Origin: Phenylobacterium immobile (ATCC 35973)
GTDB lineage: Bacteria > Pseudomonadota > Alphaproteobacteria > Caulobacterales > Caulobacteraceae
Length of the DNA: 64,000 nt
Assembly: GCF_001375595.1 (NCBI RefSeq)
Contig: NZ_CVJQ01000001.1
Coordinates: forward strand, 806,001-870,000
Reading direction: 5' to 3'
The notes under the pieces were generated by a model. The model ran no database searches. It had not been told where the DNA came from and saw nothing but the letters and a program-made list of their open reading frames with translations. Shown in pieces: positions 18,542 through 27,778 of this stretch. Every line of letters begins with the position of its first letter. Positions within the stretch are counted from its first letter, which is position 1. The position numbers were made by a program, and so were the translations under genes.

Positions 18542-18553
18542 CTGGCTAGCCAG
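18542..18553. promoter_or_regulatory. Palindrome before the sirtuin start
   Basis: CTGGCTAGCCAG is a perfect 12-bp palindrome ending 19 bases before the ATG of the sirtuin gene, a plausible operator position. The binding protein is unknown. Confidence 0.35.
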
Positions 18554-18572
18554 ACGGCGTGATTTCGCCAGT

Positions 18573-19358
18573 ATGGGCGCCATGTCGCGCCAAGCCCTCG
18601 CTCGGATGATCGCTGACGCGAACCGGATCGTCGTCTTTACCGGCGCTGGGATTTCCACCGAATCCGGCATTCCCGATTTCCGCAGCCCCGGCGGGGTGTG
18701 GAGTCGGATGAAGCCCATCTACTTCAAGGACTTCATCAGCGACATCGACAAGCGCCGCGAGGCCTGGGAGCGCGCCTTCACCGGCCGCGCCGGCTGGACG
18801 GGGCGCTTACCCAACATCGGCCACGACGCGATCGCGCGCCTGGTGCGCGGCGGTCGCGCGAGCGCTGTCATCACTCAGAACGTCGATAATCTGCACCAGG
18901 ACTCCGGGGTTCCCGCAGACCAGGTGATCGAGCTGCACGGCAACGCCAGCTTCGCGACCTGCCTCGAATGCGGACTGCGCCACGAGTTGGCCGACCTGAA
19001 GTCCGTGTATGAGCTAACCGGCGACCTGCCGAGTTGCCGCGAGTGCGGCGGCATCGTGAAGACAGCCACGATCTCCTTCGGCCAGCCCATGCCGCCCGAG
19101 CCGATGATGCGCGCCGCCGAGCACAGTAAGGCTTGCGACCTGTTCCTGGTGCTGGGATCCTCGCTGACGGTCTATCCGGCCTCGGCCTTTCCGATGCACG
19201 CCAAGCGACACGGTGCGAGCGTCGCGATCGTCAATCGCGACCCGACGGAGCTCGATCAATACGCCGACTTCGTGCTCCACGACGAACTGGGGGAGACGGT
19301 GAGCCAGGCCGTCGCCTTGGCGTTCGCCGAACGCGACGGAACAGCCGCGGAAACTTGA
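18573..19358 (+). CDS. cobB: NAD-dependent protein deacylase (sirtuin)
   Basis: A 261-aa sirtuin that removes acyl groups from lysines using NAD+. The NAD site GAGISTESGIPDFRSPGG lies near residues 23-40, the catalytic motif TQNVDNLHQDSG near 104 and the catalytic His in ELHGN near 123. Zinc is bound by CLEC and CREC pairs around residues 131 and 153. Two ATG codons nine bases apart (18573, 18582) are possible and neither has a clear ribosome-binding site. Confidence 0.92.
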   Translation: MGAMSRQALARMIADANRIVVFTGAGISTESGIPDFRSPGGVWSRMKPIYFKDFISDIDKRREAWERAFTGRAGWTGRLPNIGHDAIARLVRGGRASAVITQNVDNLHQDSGVPADQVIELHGNASFATCLECGLRHELADLKSVYELTGDLPSCRECGGIVKTATISFGQPMPPEPMMRAAEHSKACDLFLVLGSSLTVYPASAFPMHAKRHGASVAIVNRDPTELDQYADFVLHDELGETVSQAVALAFAERDGTAAET

Positions 19359-19386
19359 CAAGGCCGCCCAACAACGGCGTACCGGC

Positions 19387-20016
19387 GTGATGCAATTTCT
19401 TCCGCCTCTAGAATCCCTGCCGCTCAACCACCTGCACCGCGAACGGGTCGAGAAGACCTTCGGCGTGGGCCGCTTTCAGCGGATCGAGCATGAGATGCGA
19501 GGCCCACAGGCCGCCTCCTGGCGCACGGTCGCTGACGCGGTGAGCGCCGAGGGCGGCCGCGCCGTCAGCGGCTGGCGCGTGATGCTGTGGCCGGGGCTCT
19601 ATGTGATGGCCCAGGCCCATGCCGTGTGGGAGCGCCCGGACGGCCGCCTGGTCGACCTCAGCGAAAAGCCGGTCACCGACAGACAAGCCTACACGACCTT
19701 CGTCGCCGACCGTCGCGTCGCGGCGATCCTGGCCGACCAGTCGGCGCTGATCCCCGAGCGGTATCATCTGATCTCACGGAGCGCGCCGGCCCTGCGCCTC
19801 ATCGAGACCCTGGCCGAGCAGTACAAGGCCAAGGAGTCCTTGCGCGAGAAGCTGGTCGAGGCTGGCGTGGTGTTTGGCGAGGACGGCGCCTTCGATGTCC
19901 CTGACGACCTAATCGACCTGTTCAACACCCAGAACGCCCACGCCCGCCGCGCGATCTTCGCCATGGAGGCCTGCGAGGAACTGCCCAAGGTCGCGCCGAT
20001 CGTCAGGCTGCCATAG
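19387..20016 (+). CDS. Hypothetical protein
   Basis: A 209-aa soluble protein that I do not recognise. It begins MMQFLPPLESLPLNHLH. The middle (about residues 60-95, GWRVMLWPGLYVMAQAHAVW) has an alternating hydrophobic and aromatic strand pattern followed by PDGRLVDLSEKP. The second half is helical. The start lies 28 bases after the sirtuin stop on the same strand, so co-transcription is likely. No metal or nucleotide motif is clear. The His/Trp core and PDGxxVDLS stretch are seen in proteins that handle small cargo, but I assign no function. Confidence 0.75.
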   Translation: MMQFLPPLESLPLNHLHRERVEKTFGVGRFQRIEHEMRGPQAASWRTVADAVSAEGGRAVSGWRVMLWPGLYVMAQAHAVWERPDGRLVDLSEKPVTDRQAYTTFVADRRVAAILADQSALIPERYHLISRSAPALRLIETLAEQYKAKESLREKLVEAGVVFGEDGAFDVPDDLIDLFNTQNAHARRAIFAMEACEELPKVAPIVRLP

Positions 20017-20067
20017 CGCGGCGCTCACATCGATGAACGATTGAAGCGCGGCCGCTTTCCCGATCGG

Positions 20068-20143
20068 TGGTGCCGCTTACAGGACTCGAACCTGTGACCC
20101 CCTCATTACGAATGAGGTGCTCTACCAGCTGAGCTAAAGCGGC
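20068..20143 (-). tRNA. tRNA-Thr(CGT)
   Basis: A 76-nt cloverleaf on the minus strand with an encoded CCA. Acceptor stem GCCGCTT/AAGCGGC, anticodon stem CCTCA/TGAGG and loop TTCGTAA, so the anticodon is CGT (reads ACG). The T loop is TTCGAGT. Confidence 0.96.
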
Positions 20144-20334
20144 GTGTCCGATGGACGCTGGTCTGCGCCAGGCTGGCCGAGCGCGAGGGCGGCTATTTAG
20201 CGGCTCTTGGCGCGCTCGCCAAGCGGGCATCCCACCTGGCCTGACAACTGATCACGGCTCGGCGTCTTGCGACTGCGGCGCTTATAGGGTCTGAGGGCCC
20301 AGACAGCGCGCTGACGCCTGAGTGGAAAGACGAC

Positions 20335-21318
20335 ATGCAAATCCTGATGACCAAGGCCGCTGCTGAACGCGTGCGCGGCAAGGTGGCCGCCATCGCGCCT
20401 GACGCGCAGATCATCACCTTGGCTCCAGGCGGCTTGCTGGAAATCGACGGCGCCCCGACTGCGGCCGAGTCCGCGTCCCCAGAGATCGCCTGGATGAGCG
20501 TCGACGCCCTGTTCGCCGGCCTCGCGCCGGCGATGACCGACCTGATCTCGGCAGGCTCGGTCAAGTGGGCGCAGGTGGCGGCCGCTGGCCTCGATCGTCC
20601 GATGTTCACCACCATGATGGCGGCGGGCGTTCGGCTGTCCAAGGGCGTGGCCCAGTCCCCGCCCATCGCCGAATATGTCGTGTCCCACGCGCTCAGCCTG
20701 CTGCATCCGATCGCCGAGCAGGCGGCCAAGCAGCGGGCGCACGCCTGGGAGCGGGTGAACTTCCGCGAAATCGCCTCCACGCGGTGGATGCTGATCGGCT
20801 ACGGCGCGATCGGCCACCTCATCGCCCAGCGGATCAAGCCTTTTGGCGTCGACCTGACCGCCGTGCGTCGCGCCACGGACGCCGACACTCTGGCGGATCG
20901 CTCCATTCTCCTGAGCGAGGCTGGGAGCCTGCTGCCGCAGATGGATGTGGTGGTGCTGGCCTGCGCCCTGAACGACGAGACGCGCAAACTGGCGAACGCG
21001 GAGTTCTTCGCCGCGATGAAGCCGGGCGCCATCCTGATCAACATCGCCCGCGGCGGCGTGGTGGACGAGACCGCGCTGCGCGACGCGCTCGATCGCGACC
21101 AGCCCGCCCATGCGGTGCTCGATGTCTTCGAAACTGAACCCCTGCCGACCGACAGCTGGCTCTGGGATCATCCGAAGGTGCGGGTCACCGCCCACACATC
21201 AAACGCCGGCGACGGCAACACCGCGCGCGGCGACGCGCAGTTCCTGGCCAATATCAAGCGCTACCTGGCCGGTGAAGCGCCGAGCAACGAAGCGCACAAG
21301 AGCGAGGTCGGGCTTTAA
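20335..21318 (+). CDS. D-isomer-specific 2-hydroxyacid dehydrogenase
   Basis: A 327-aa NAD(P)-dependent dehydrogenase of the D-2-hydroxyacid family. The dinucleotide loop is GYGAIGHLIAQRIKPFG near residue 156. The substrate-binding Arg lies in NIARGGVVDE near 234, Glu in FETEPLP near 263 and the catalytic His in TAHTSNAG near 285. It probably reduces glyoxylate, hydroxypyruvate or a related keto acid. The N-terminal substrate domain is diverged, so the substrate is unknown. It lies between tRNA-Thr and the LysR gene, on the same strand as the latter. Confidence 0.9.
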   Translation: MQILMTKAAAERVRGKVAAIAPDAQIITLAPGGLLEIDGAPTAAESASPEIAWMSVDALFAGLAPAMTDLISAGSVKWAQVAAAGLDRPMFTTMMAAGVRLSKGVAQSPPIAEYVVSHALSLLHPIAEQAAKQRAHAWERVNFREIASTRWMLIGYGAIGHLIAQRIKPFGVDLTAVRRATDADTLADRSILLSEAGSLLPQMDVVVLACALNDETRKLANAEFFAAMKPGAILINIARGGVVDETALRDALDRDQPAHAVLDVFETEPLPTDSWLWDHPKVRVTAHTSNAGDGNTARGDAQFLANIKRYLAGEAPSNEAHKSEVGL

Positions 21319-21334
21319 TCCGGCGGCCAGCAGC

Positions 21335-21348
21335 GCCGCTTGCGCGGC
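21335..21348 (+). terminator. Weak hairpin after hydroxyacid dehydrogenase
   Basis: GCCGC-TTGC-GCGGC with only two following T residues. It could slow or end transcription from the dehydrogenase gene, but it is a weak candidate. Confidence 0.3.
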
Positions 21349-21453
21349 TTAGATTTCGCACAACGCCACATTCATTGTTCGCCACGTCTTGTTGTGGCTC
21401 GATTGAGAGCGCCATCGTAGCCCTGCATCGCGATATTCAGTAGCTGTACGACC

Positions 21454-22416
21454 ATGGAACTGCGGCAACTCCGCTACTTCGTCCGCGTGGTCGAGCTCGG
21501 CGGCTTCAGCCGTGCGGCCCAGGATCTGAATCTGGTGCAGTCGGCGCTGAGCCAGCAGGTGGCCCGCCTTGAGGCCGAACTCTGCGCCAAGCTCCTCCGC
21601 CGGACCTGGCAAGGCGTAACGCCCACGGAGGCAGGCCTCGCCTTTTTCGCCGAAGCGCAACTGACGTTGCGCCATGCCGAGCAGGCTGTTCGCGCCGCGC
21701 GCGAGCCGCGGCTGACCGGAACGGTCAGCGTGGGACTCGCACCCACCACCGCTGCGGTTCTTGGGCTGCCGCTGATCGCCGCCATGCGCGAGCGTTATCC
21801 CGACGTGCGGCTTCACCTGACGGAAAGCCTGTCGGGTCACCTGTCGCAGATGCTGAACGCGCGTCAACTCGACCTCGCCATGCTGTTCGAGACCCACCCC
21901 GCTCGGCGCTGGAGCGTCACTACGCTTCTGGAGGAGCGCCTGTTCCTGATCCGCGCGCGCCGCCATCTGACCGAAGAGGTGCCGGCGGCTGGCCGCATCC
22001 GGCTGGCCCAGCTGAAGGGCCTCCCGCTGATCCTGCCGACCAAGGCCCACGGCTTGCGCGGCGCCCTGGACGCAGCCTTCGCGCGCGCCCGATTTGCGCC
22101 TGTTCTCGCCGCTGAGATCGATTCGCTGGCCATGCTGATGGACGCTGTGGATTCAGGGTTCGGTGCGACGGTCCAGCCCGGCGCGGCCGTGGCGCGGTTC
22201 GCTGACGCCGAGGATCGCTTTGTGATGAATGAGATTTCGGATCGCGCAGCAAGAAGGGTGAATTCCGTGTGCAGCCTGTCCGACGACGAGCTCTCACCGG
22301 CCGCCCAGGCGGCGCGGGTCGTCCTGATCGCCTGCGCTCGCGAACAGGTGCGTCTCGGCCGCTGGGCCGGCGCGGTGCTGACGGCGCCGGAACCGGCGCG
22401 ATATCAGGCGCCGTGA
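21454..22416 (+). CDS. LysR-family regulator, TcuR-like by context
   Basis: A 320-aa LysR-type regulator. The winged helix-turn-helix is at residues 1-60 (LRYFVRVVELGGFSRAAQDL, SALSQQVARLE), and the effector domain runs from about residue 92. It precedes tcuA-tcuB-like genes, the order seen in the tricarballylate cluster of Salmonella, where TcuR is a LysR protein. The 216-base gap to tcuA holds a good LysR-style inverted repeat. The effector here is unknown. The C-terminal tail (after about 295) is rather longer than usual. Confidence 0.85.
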   Translation: MELRQLRYFVRVVELGGFSRAAQDLNLVQSALSQQVARLEAELCAKLLRRTWQGVTPTEAGLAFFAEAQLTLRHAEQAVRAAREPRLTGTVSVGLAPTTAAVLGLPLIAAMRERYPDVRLHLTESLSGHLSQMLNARQLDLAMLFETHPARRWSVTTLLEERLFLIRARRHLTEEVPAAGRIRLAQLKGLPLILPTKAHGLRGALDAAFARARFAPVLAAEIDSLAMLMDAVDSGFGATVQPGAAVARFADAEDRFVMNEISDRAARRVNSVCSLSDDELSPAAQAARVVLIACAREQVRLGRWAGAVLTAPEPARYQAP

Positions 22417-22561
22417 GGGGGATGCGACGTCGCGGCGCGCAACGAGCGCTGCAATGGCCTGAGTGGACGGCTAGGCCGAGCGGATGATGTCCTTCGGCGT
22501 TCCGGCCAATTGTCGGACGATCCTGGGCGGCGTGGCCGCCATGAGGCTTGACCCATTCAAT

Positions 22562-22576
22562 ATCACGGATCGTGAT
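22562..22576. promoter_or_regulatory. LysR-type operator upstream of tcuA
   Basis: ATCACG-GAT-CGTGAT is a perfect 6+6 inverted repeat with a 3-base spacer and contains the T-N11-A pattern of LysR sites. It starts 71 bases before the tcuA ATG, so it is a plausible site for the adjacent LysR protein. Confidence 0.5.
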
Positions 22577-22632
22577 GGCTTCATCCTGCCGAAGCGGCTT
22601 CACAGTGGCGGCTGACCTTCTTAGATGGCCCG

Positions 22633-24090
22633 ATGAGCGCAAGTCCCGCGAGCGATTCTGAGATCGACGTCCTGGTTATTGGCGGGGGCAACGCCGCCCT
22701 GTGCGCCGCCTTGATGGCGCGCGAAGCGGGCGCCTCGGTGCTGCTTGTGGAGTCGGCGCCCTTCGAGTGGCGCGGAGGGAACTCCGTCCATGTCCGCAAT
22801 CTGCGCTGCATGCACGACGCGCCGCAGGACGTGCTCATCGAGGCCTACAGCGAAGAGGAATATTGGCAGGACCTGCTGAAGGTTACGGGCGGCCTGACGA
22901 ATGAGGGCTTGGCCCGTCGGGTGATCCGCGCCTCGGCGGTGTGCCGAGACTGGATGCGCCGGCACGGCGTTCACTTCCAGCCGCCCCTTTCGGGCGCGCT
23001 CCACGTGGCCCGGACCAACGCCTTCTTCATGGGCGGCGGCAAAGCGCTGGTGAACGCCTATTACCGCAGCGCCCAGGCGATGGGCGTGAAGGTGCGTTAC
23101 GATACGCCCATCAGCCGGCTGGAGTTGGACGGGCCGCGGTTCGTCGCCGCCATCACCGAGGCCGGAGAGCGGATCGCCGCAAAGACCTGCGTCATGGCCT
23201 GCGGCGGCTTCGAGTCGAATCTGGAGTGGCAACGCGAGGCCTGGGGCCAGAATGAGCGCGGCGAATGGCCGGCTGAAAACTTCCTGGTCCGCGGCACACG
23301 CTACAATCGAGGCGTTCTTCTGAAGTTCATGCTGGACGCTGGCGCGGATCACATTGGCGATCCGACCCAGGCCCACTGCGTGGCCATCGACGCCCGCGCC
23401 CCGCTCTATGACGGCGGCATCTGCACACGAATCGACTGCGTCTCCTTAGGCGTCGTGGTCAATCGCGACGCCCAACGGTTCTACGACGAGGGCGAGGACT
23501 TCTGGCCCAAGCGATACGCCATCTGGGGTCGGCTGGTCGCCCATCAGCCGGGTCAGATCGCCTGGTCGATCACTGACCGAAAGGCCGTGGGACGCTTCAT
23601 GCCGCCGGTGTTCGATGGAACTCAAGCGGACAGCCTGCCGGCGCTGGCCCAAAAAATCGGCCTCGACGTCGCGGCGTTCGAGCAGACGCTGGGCGACTAT
23701 AACGCCGCCTGCCGTCCTGGAACGTTCGACCACACGACCCTCGACGATTGCGTCACCGAGGGGATCAGCCCGGCCAAGACACACTGGGCCATCCCGATCG
23801 ACACGGCGCCCTTCTACGCCTACCCCCTGCGTCCCGGCATCACCTTCACCTACCTCGGCATGCGAGTGGACGAGACGACCGCCGTGCGGTTCGCCGGCGA
23901 GCCCAGTGAGAACCTGTTCGTCGCCGGCGAGATGATGGCCGGCAACGTCCTGGGGCAGGGTTACACGGCCGGCGTCGGCATGAGCATCGGCACGGCCTTC
24001 GGCCGCATCGCCGGCGTCAGCGCCGCCAAAGCCCTGGGGCTGGCCCATCCCACCTTCGCCGAGGAGGCCGACTTTGCCGCCAACCGATGA
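22633..24090 (+). CDS. tcuA: TcuA-like FAD-dependent dehydrogenase
   Basis: A 485-aa flavoprotein of the succinate dehydrogenase/fumarate reductase flavoprotein fold. FAD binds at [19 protein letters not shown] near residues 14-32, and the substrate-side motif RGTRYNRG is also seen. TcuA oxidises tricarballylate to cis-aconitate. An alternative is CobZ-like function in cobalamin synthesis, where an equivalent flavoprotein is fused to a TcuB-like domain. The gene overlaps tcuB by 17 bases and follows a LysR regulator. The TcuC transporter is not adjacent, so the substrate is inferred only from family. Confidence 0.85.
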   Translation: MSASPASDSEIDVLVIGGGNAALCAALMAREAGASVLLVESAPFEWRGGNSVHVRNLRCMHDAPQDVLIEAYSEEEYWQDLLKVTGGLTNEGLARRVIRASAVCRDWMRRHGVHFQPPLSGALHVARTNAFFMGGGKALVNAYYRSAQAMGVKVRYDTPISRLELDGPRFVAAITEAGERIAAKTCVMACGGFESNLEWQREAWGQNERGEWPAENFLVRGTRYNRGVLLKFMLDAGADHIGDPTQAHCVAIDARAPLYDGGICTRIDCVSLGVVVNRDAQRFYDEGEDFWPKRYAIWGRLVAHQPGQIAWSITDRKAVGRFMPPVFDGTQADSLPALAQKIGLDVAAFEQTLGDYNAACRPGTFDHTTLDDCVTEGISPAKTHWAIPIDTAPFYAYPLRPGITFTYLGMRVDETTAVRFAGEPSENLFVAGEMMAGNVLGQGYTAGVGMSIGTAFGRIAGVSAAKALGLAHPTFAEEADFAANR

Positions 24091-25252
24091 ACTCGTGGTG
24101 ACCCATCGGGTAATCTCGAACCGGCCGCCGCCGCGGCCAATGTCGGCGGGGGAGCAAGAGGTCGCCCGCGTCCTGCAAATATGCAACGCGTGCCGCTACT
24201 GCGAAGGGTTCTGCGCTGTCTTTCCGGCGATGACCCGCCGGCTGGAATTCGAGAAGCCCGACGTCAACTACCTGGCGAATCTCTGTCACAACTGCGGGGC
24301 CTGCCTGCACGCCTGCCAGTATGCGCCCCCGCACGAGTTCGGGGTGAATGTGCCCAAAGCCATGGCGGTGGTTCGGGGCGAGACCTACCATGACTACGCC
24401 TGGCCGCCGCAGATGGGCGCGCTTTACCGGCGCAACGGCCTGACCCTGGCCCTGGCGCTGGCCGGCGGGCTCGCGCTGTTCCTCGTGCTGGCCGTCGCCT
24501 TGACGGGCGGGCTCTGGCACGAGCCGATGGCCGGAAATTTCTATGCGATCTTCCCGCACAACCTTCTGGTCGTGATGTTCGGCGGCGCTTTCGCGTTTGC
24601 GATCCTGGCGCTCGGTCTCGGCGTCCGGCGGTTTTGGCGCGATGTCGATCCTGGCGCTCCGCCTACAGGCCAGGCCGCCGAAGCGGCCGGGGAGGCGGCC
24701 TCCAGCGCGCTGCGGTTACGCTACCTTGGCGGCGGCCATGGCGAGGGCTGCAACGATGAGGACGACGCCTTCAGCCTTTTGCGGCGTCGTTTCCACCACC
24801 TGACCTTCTACGGCTTCATGCTGTGCTTCGCCGCCACCAGCGTGGCGACAGCCTATCACTACCTGCTGGGTCGCCACGCGCCCTACCCCGTCCTGAGCGT
24901 CCCGGTATTGCTGGGGATCGCAGGGGGCCTGGGCTTGCTCGCAGGTCCTGCAGGCCTCTTCTGGTTGAACCTGCGACGTCATCCCCTGCAGGGCGACCTC
25001 GCTCAGAAGCCGATGGACCTGGGATTCATCGCTCTGCTGTTCTTCGTCAGCGTAACCGGTTTGGCGCTGCTGGCCTGGCGCGACACCGGGGCCATGGCCC
25101 TGCTTCTGGCCGTGCACCTGGGCGTGGTCATGGCGCTGTTCCTGACCCTGCCCTACGGCAAGTTCGCTCATGGCGTCTTCCGCTCGGCCGCGCTGCTGAA
25201 ATACGCCATCGAGCGTCGCCAACCCAATACGCTGCAGCTAGGGGCGGACTAG
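24074..25252 (+). CDS. tcuB: TcuB-like Fe-S and membrane electron-transfer protein
   Basis: A 392-aa membrane protein. Cys-rich segments [11 protein letters not shown] near residue 36 and [11 protein letters not shown] near 74 suit two [4Fe-4S] clusters. Several transmembrane helices (about residues 125-390) follow. TcuB passes electrons from reduced TcuA flavin to the quinone pool. The TTG at 24074 is chosen because a GAGGAGG site lies six bases upstream. An ATG at 24140 is possible but lacks such a site. It overlaps tcuA by 17 bases and ends five bases from the convergent Rieske oxygenase. Confidence 0.85.
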   Translation: MPPTDELVVTHRVISNRPPPRPMSAGEQEVARVLQICNACRYCEGFCAVFPAMTRRLEFEKPDVNYLANLCHNCGACLHACQYAPPHEFGVNVPKAMAVVRGETYHDYAWPPQMGALYRRNGLTLALALAGGLALFLVLAVALTGGLWHEPMAGNFYAIFPHNLLVVMFGGAFAFAILALGLGVRRFWRDVDPGAPPTGQAAEAAGEAASSALRLRYLGGGHGEGCNDEDDAFSLLRRRFHHLTFYGFMLCFAATSVATAYHYLLGRHAPYPVLSVPVLLGIAGGLGLLAGPAGLFWLNLRRHPLQGDLAQKPMDLGFIALLFFVSVTGLALLAWRDTGAMALLLAVHLGVVMALFLTLPYGKFAHGVFRSAALLKYAIERRQPNTLQLGAD

Positions 25253-25257
25253 TCGCC

Positions 25258-26595
25258 TTAGAGCCGATCGGATGGCACCGGCGTTCGCGACGCCTTCAGA
25301 GCCGCCCAGCTTTCGGCGTCCATCCAGTCGGCCCAGGCGCGGTAGGTCCACAGCTGGGCGTGCTCGTTGATCGCCGTGTCGACGTAGGGCGCGCCGCCAT
25401 CCGCCGGCGTGATGACTTCGCCGTGCTTTAGATTCATCGAGAAGTTCAGCGGATAGCGCCGGGCGACGACGCCCATGGTCTGCCGCGTCGATTGGTCCCA
25501 GTTCTCGCCGTCGTCCTGCTCAAGGAAGCCGGAGGGGCCGAACTGGTGGTTGGCGCCGCGAATAGCTTCCTCGTGCTGCTTCTCATCCAGGCCTTCCGGG
25601 ACCAGGGTGAACCACCAGATTTCGCAACCCGTTGGACCTTTCGGGAGGCGAAGCGAGATCTGGTTGGCCTCGGTGACCCACAGGTTCGGGAAGATATTGG
25701 GGTGCCCAACGCTCTCAATGGCCTGGTCGCCCAGGATCGCGCGGGCGTCGTCGCGGTGGCGCCAGGTCTCGTCCAGGTTCGGATTGTCGTGTGCGATGAT
25801 GTTGGCCATCTCGTCCGTTGGAATGCGCGGGCCGCCGATGGCGTGGCCATAGTCGCCCAGCCAGACGCGGTGCTTTCCGAAAGAGAAGCGGGGCGGCGCT
25901 GGCGGCGCTTCCGGATCCCGCGCCCGGAAATTCGACATGAAGGCCGAGGCGTGGCTGATGCCCACGTGATAGTAGTCAAACAGATTATCGACGGCCAACT
26001 TCCAGTTGCAGCCGATGATATTCTTCTGGACGCCGGCCACCATTTTCAGTGGGCCCTGCGCCGCCAGGAGGTCGATGCTCATCCGCCCAACGGGACCGAG
26101 ATATTCGTCCAGGTCGACGGCTTCGGGGTCCATCGTCGCGAAGACGAAGCCCTTATAGGAAGCGACCTTGGCCTTCACGAGTCCCCATTGGCTCTTGTCG
26201 AGCTGCTCGTGGTAAAAGTCCTTGTAGCCCGGCACGCCGATCAGCTGGCCGTCAAGGCCGTAGGTCCAGCCGTGGTAGGTGCAGAGGAACGAGCGCGCAT
26301 TACCCTCCTCCGCCCGGCAGACGGCGTTGCCGCGGTGGCGGCAGCTGTTCAGCAGGACCTGAAGCTCGCCCTTCTTGTCGCGGGTCGCGATGACCGACTC
26401 TTCGCCGATGAAGCTGAGGAAGAAGTCGCCGGCCTTCGGGATCTGACTTTCGTGGCACATGAAGTTCCAGGCACGGGCGAAGATGCGCTCCAGCTCCAGC
26501 TCGTAGATCGCCTGGTCTGAGAAAATCACCCGGTCGACGAGACCCTTGTCTGCGTCGACATAGTCGTGAAACGGCTTGCCGTTCTCGTAGAGCAT
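25258..26595 (-). CDS. Rieske non-haem iron oxygenase, alpha subunit (paralogue 1)
   Basis: A 445-aa ring-hydroxylating oxygenase alpha subunit. The Rieske [2Fe-2S] motif is NSCRHRGN ... CTYHGW near residues 86-109. The catalytic iron site is near DNLFDYYHVGISH at about 210. EQDDGENW is typical of the dioxygenase alpha class. It would add oxygen to an aromatic or small organic substrate, using electrons from a ferredoxin and reductase. Neither of these, nor a beta subunit, lies beside it. GGAGG precedes the ATG. It is closely related to the gene at 29063. Confidence 0.9.
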   Translation of the reverse strand: MLYENGKPFHDYVDADKGLVDRVIFSDQAIYELELERIFARAWNFMCHESQIPKAGDFFLSFIGEESVIATRDKKGELQVLLNSCRHRGNAVCRAEEGNARSFLCTYHGWTYGLDGQLIGVPGYKDFYHEQLDKSQWGLVKAKVASYKGFVFATMDPEAVDLDEYLGPVGRMSIDLLAAQGPLKMVAGVQKNIIGCNWKLAVDNLFDYYHVGISHASAFMSNFRARDPEAPPAPPRFSFGKHRVWLGDYGHAIGGPRIPTDEMANIIAHDNPNLDETWRHRDDARAILGDQAIESVGHPNIFPNLWVTEANQISLRLPKGPTGCEIWWFTLVPEGLDEKQHEEAIRGANHQFGPSGFLEQDDGENWDQSTRQTMGVVARRYPLNFSMNLKHGEVITPADGGAPYVDTAINEHAQLWTYRAWADWMDAESWAALKASRTPVPSDRL

Positions 26596-26681
26596 GCGCC
26601 AACCTCCAATGTTTCCTCGCCCGATCCTTAAGTGTGAAATCTCGGCCCGGACGCGACCGGATGCAACGCCTTAATTAGAGC

Positions 26682-26693
26682 AACCGTTCGGTT
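26682..26693. promoter_or_regulatory. Small palindrome before the SIMPL gene
   Basis: AACCG-TT-CGGTT ends 21 bases before the SIMPL-domain gene start, in the gap to the divergent Rieske gene. A repressor site is possible; nothing more can be said. Confidence 0.25.
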
Positions 26694-26714
26694 TTTGAGA
26701 AGTGTGAGGCGCAA

Positions 26715-27431
26715 ATGAACGATCGGAACGCGACGATCGCCGCCGGCGTCGCCATCGCGGTGGGCCTGGCGATCGGCGGCGGCCTGATCGCCAAGGGATT
26801 GGTGGACGTGCGGACCGGCGCGCGTGGGGTCACGGTCCGGGGCCTGGCCGAGCGCGACGCCAAATCCGACCTGGCCATCCTGCCTCTGAAATTTGCTCAG
26901 TCCGGCGACGACCTGGCCGCGACGCAGGGCGCGATCGACGGCGATGTGGTCAAGGTCCAAAGGGTCCTGCGCCAGCAGGGCTTCCAGCCGGCCGACATCG
27001 ACATTGGCCGGCTACAGGTGATCGACAACAACGCGCGTGAGTACGGCGTTCAGAACGTTCGCGCCCGCTTTATCCTCACCCAGAGCGTGGTGGTGCGCTC
27101 CGGCGACGTCGACCGCGTGCAGGGCGCCACGCGCGCCCTTGCCGCCCTGGTCCGTGAGGGGGTCGTCCTGCAGGACTTCCGTGGAGCAAGCTACCGCTTC
27201 ACCAAACTGAATGATGTGCGCCCGGCGATGATCAAGGAAGCGACTGCGAGCGCGCGGACAGGCGCCGCGCAGTTCGCGGCTGACTCCGGCTCCAAGCTCG
27301 GCGGCATCACGTCGGCCACCCAAGGGTCTTTCGAGATCATCGAGCGCGACGCCTCGCCAGAAGACGGCCCGGACGCCTCCGTCGCCAAGCGCCTGCGCGT
27401 CGTGACCACGGTGACCTATGCGCTCAGATAG
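26715..27431 (+). CDS. SIMPL-domain (DUF541) protein
   Basis: A 238-aa protein with an N-terminal hydrophobic anchor or signal (about residues 8-30) and a SIMPL/DUF541 domain (about 38-235), recognised by GVTVRGLAERDAKSDLAILPL and the closing RLRVVTTVTYAL. The family is periplasmic or membrane-anchored and is linked to oxidative or envelope stress, with unclear biochemistry. A weak GAGG precedes the ATG. It is divergent from Rieske paralogue 1. Confidence 0.85.
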   Translation: MNDRNATIAAGVAIAVGLAIGGGLIAKGLVDVRTGARGVTVRGLAERDAKSDLAILPLKFAQSGDDLAATQGAIDGDVVKVQRVLRQQGFQPADIDIGRLQVIDNNAREYGVQNVRARFILTQSVVVRSGDVDRVQGATRALAALVREGVVLQDFRGASYRFTKLNDVRPAMIKEATASARTGAAQFAADSGSKLGGITSATQGSFEIIERDASPEDGPDASVAKRLRVVTTVTYALR

Positions 27432-27512
27432 GACGCGGGTCACGGCCAAGCGGCGTTGGCCGTGGTGGCGATGCGCCTGAGTTCGAGACAGACGCCTGGC
27501 TCGGCGACGACG

Positions 27513-27626
27513 CTATGAGCGCTTGTCGCCAGACAGATTCACCCAGAGGCTCACGCCACCAAGCGTAATGATGAACGCGGCATAGACAATAATCACCAAG
27601 CCGAGGAACAGGTCTTGAGCGGTCAT
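27513..27626 (-). CDS. 37-aa single-pass membrane protein
   Basis: Predicted 37-residue protein with one transmembrane helix (about residues 6-30) and a short polar tail ending SGDKRS. The ATG at 27626 has a strong GAGAGGAG site upstream. That site lies in a hairpin, with CCTCTC at 27647-27652 on the minus strand pairing with GAGAGG at 27635-27640, which could hide it. No family is recognised. Small single-helix proteins of this size often sit with respiratory enzymes; the low-oxygen neighbourhood fits but does not prove it. Confidence 0.55.
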   Translation of the reverse strand: MTAQDLFLGLVIIVYAAFIITLGGVSLWVNLSGDKRS

Positions 27627-27778
27627 TGCGATCTCCTCTCTACGGCGAGAGGAATGGCGCATCGGTGGGCCCGCCAACATTCGGGCGTATGACCTAAGGG
27701 CCGATACGGAGGCGCTGGCGGCGCACTGCCCGCGGCGCACTTGGAAAGCGGACACTCTCCTGGGTCCGCCACGGCCTC

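Noticed and set aside
25492-26520. A 342-codon plus-strand frame opposite Rieske paralogue 1
   Set aside because: The Rieske gene on the other strand carries all family motifs; this frame has none.
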